A stretch of 64,000 nucleotides of DNA. Origin: Lactiplantibacillus brownii (GTDB lineage Bacteria > Bacillota > Bacilli > Lactobacillales > Lactobacillaceae). The notes under the pieces are model-generated. The model ran no database searches, had not been told where the DNA came from, and worked only from the letters and a program-made list of their open reading frames with translations. Location: positions 2,728,001-2,792,000 of the forward strand of contig NZ_JAVCWF010000001.1 in NCBI RefSeq assembly GCF_031085375.1, written 5' to 3'. Of the stretch, positions 62,775 to 64,000 are shown piece by piece (within the stretch, counting starts at the first letter, position 1; every line of letters starts with the position of its first letter). The translations under genes and the position numbers were made by a program.

Positions 62775-64000
62775 TTATTTTCTAAGCCGCAAGGTCATCG
62801 CATTAATCGCCACGATCACGGTACTTAGTGACATAACCACCGCACCGACCATAGGGTTCAAAATAAATCCGATAGGTGCTAAGATGCCGGCAGCTAGTGG
62901 AATCGTGATGACGTTGTAACCAGCACCCCACCAGAGGTTCTGTGTCATTTTCCGTGTCGTTTGACGAGCCAATTCTAGGAATTCTACCACGTCATTAGGA
63001 TTACTCTTGACTAAGACGATATCAGCTGAATCAATCGCAACGTCGGTCCCAGAACCAATCGCCACACCGATATCCGCTCGTGCCAAACTTGGCGCGTCAT
63101 TGACACCATCACCGATCATCATGACACGACTGCCATCGGCTTGGTACTTTTGAACTAATTTTGCTTTATCTTCTGGTAAAAGACTAGCGTGAACTTCAGT
63201 GATACCAAGTTGTTTCGCAACGACTTGCGCACTTTGTTCATTATCACCAGTTAACATCACTGGCGTAATCTTTTGTGCTTTCAAGCTATCAATTAAGTTC
63301 TTCGATTCAGGCTTAATTTGATCCCCTTGGGCGACGTAACCAAGAACCTGTTGGTCTTGAACCAAGAAGCTTACTGAGTTCCCAGCGGAGGCCAAACGAT
63401 TAAATGTTGCTTGATCATAAGCCAACTTCTGCCGATCCAAATAGGCCGCTGAAACGATTTGATACGTTTGACCAGCAACTGTCCCACTCAAACCAACACC
63501 AGTAATCTGATGACTGTCCGTTACTTCGGCCGCAGTCAATTTTTTAGCTTTGGCAGCTTTTAGAATACCAACTGCGAGCGGATGACTGGACCCATTTTCC
63601 AAGCTAGCCATGATCTTCAAAACATCGTCGGCTTTAACTTGTGGCTCTAAGCTTTGATATTCAGCGACTTTAAAGTTCCCAGCTGTTAACGTCCCAGTTT
63701 TATCCATCAAAGCGTAATTCAACTTTTTCACTTGTTCCATAGCGTCCCGATTCCGAATCAATAAGCCGTGGCTAGCCGCAATCGCAGTACTCCGCGCAAC
63801 GACCAGTGGAATCGCTAACCCTAAAGCATGTGGGCAGGCGATGACTAAGACCGTGACCGCAATGGACAATGCAAGCGCTAAGTTACCGACTAACAACCAA
63901 ACAATAAAAGCGACAATGGAAACGGTCAGCGCCGCGTAGAACAATAACCCAGCGACCCGATCGGCCATATTTTCTTGTGATGACTTCGCTGCTTGGGCAT
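62775..64000 (-). CDS. copB: Copper-translocating P-type ATPase, CopB-like (N-terminus beyond the window)
   Basis: The C-terminal about 408 residues of a P1B-type ATPase. The metal-binding transmembrane motif is CPH (VIACPHALGLAIP), the form of P1B-3 copper pumps such as Enterococcus CopB. DKTGT, the SSHPLAVGIL (HP) motif, MIGDGVNDAPSLARAD and the last two spans (NPMVGAVVMSLSTVIVAINAMTLRL) follow. The frame is open through the right edge (AQAAKSSQENMADRV), so the internal Met near 63968 is not the start. It should export copper(I) or silver. Confidence 0.9.
   Translation of the reverse strand, partial: AQAAKSSQENMADRVAGLLFYAALTVSIVAFIVWLLVGNLALALSIAVTVLVIACPHALGLAIPLVVARSTAIAASHGLLIRNRDAMEQVKKLNYALMDKTGTLTAGNFKVAEYQSLEPQVKADDVLKIMASLENGSSHPLAVGILKAAKAKKLTAAEVTDSHQITGVGLSGTVAGQTYQIVSAAYLDRQKLAYDQATFNRLASAGNSVSFLVQDQQVLGYVAQGDQIKPESKNLIDSLKAQKITPVMLTGDNEQSAQVVAKQLGITEVHASLLPEDKAKLVQKYQADGSRVMMIGDGVNDAPSLARADIGVAIGSGTDVAIDSADIVLVKSNPNDVVEFLELARQTTRKMTQNLWWGAGYNVITIPLAAGILAPIGFILNPMVGAVVMSLSTVIVAINAMTLRLRK

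Overview
The window looks like chromosome of a Lactiplantibacillus species (the L. plantarum/L. pentosus group). This rests on low-to-mid GC Gram-positive coding style, strong Shine-Dalgarno sites, and the gene sets seen: a folB-folK-folE-folC-HAM1-folP folate cluster, a deoxyribose operon, a choloylglycine-hydrolase-family gene beside a CopB-type ATPase, CIRCE and cre sites, and a LPXTG surface protein. The exact species is inferred, not shown.

Layout. 1-5.4 kb: a frameshifted MazE-like antitoxin, a 1360-residue LPXTG surface protein (beta-helix plus Ig-like repeats) and a CPBP membrane protease. 5.5-10.7 kb: a tightly overlapping minus-strand folate operon ending in a Tag-type glycosylase. 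10.8-14.6 kb: CvpA, an orphan metal-binding lipoprotein, a DHA2 exporter and a DUF2187-like protein. 14.75-20.1 kb: a complete rRNA operon (5S-23S-16S on the minus strand, no tRNA in the spacers) with three tandem near-consensus promoters. 20.1-25.5 kb: VanZ, a serine hydrolase, a noncoding locus with its own promoter, cre site, 22-bp 5'/3' closing helix and terminator (a large structured RNA of about 600 nt), an aldo/keto reductase, a small unknown protein and an M20 deacylase. 25.77-27.25 kb: an intact IS3-family element inserted in the loop of a terminator-like hairpin. 28-30.6 kb: a BCCT transporter with a structured leader, then a gene-free stretch of nested palindromes. 30.6-42.9 kb: P1B-4 ATPase with a Per/Fur-like box, adenine deaminase under a purine riboswitch, SIS protein, NhaC-family transporter under a tyrosine-type T-box, 2-hydroxyacid dehydrogenase, alpha/beta hydrolase, PgpA, Spx-like protein, DUF488 protein. 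42.9-48.9 kb: alkyladenine glycosylase and the deoxyribose catabolic operon (kinase, mutarotase, transporter, aldolase) with a divergent SorC/DeoR regulator. 49-64 kb: MutY, an Imm5-like protein, a second DHA2 exporter, Hsp20 with CIRCE, several small proteins, UDG, a Rex-box alcohol dehydrogenase, EamA, two tandem VIT1/CCC1 transporters, the choloylglycine-hydrolase-family protein and a CopB ATPase cut by the window end.

Intergenic DNA is unusually rich. Two families of long nested palindromes recur (family A near 14.3, 32.8, 40.3 and 53.0 kb; family B near 14.1 and 56.7 kb, with diverged relatives near 27 kb). One family-A copy carries a 456-bp MITE-like insertion with 14-bp perfect terminal inverted repeats and a 7-bp target duplication. 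The most interesting items are the roughly 600-nt structured RNA with a cre site over its promoter, the MITE, the palindrome families, and start-codon corrections forced by RNA elements (adeC) or by a non-canonical codon (LPXTG protein).
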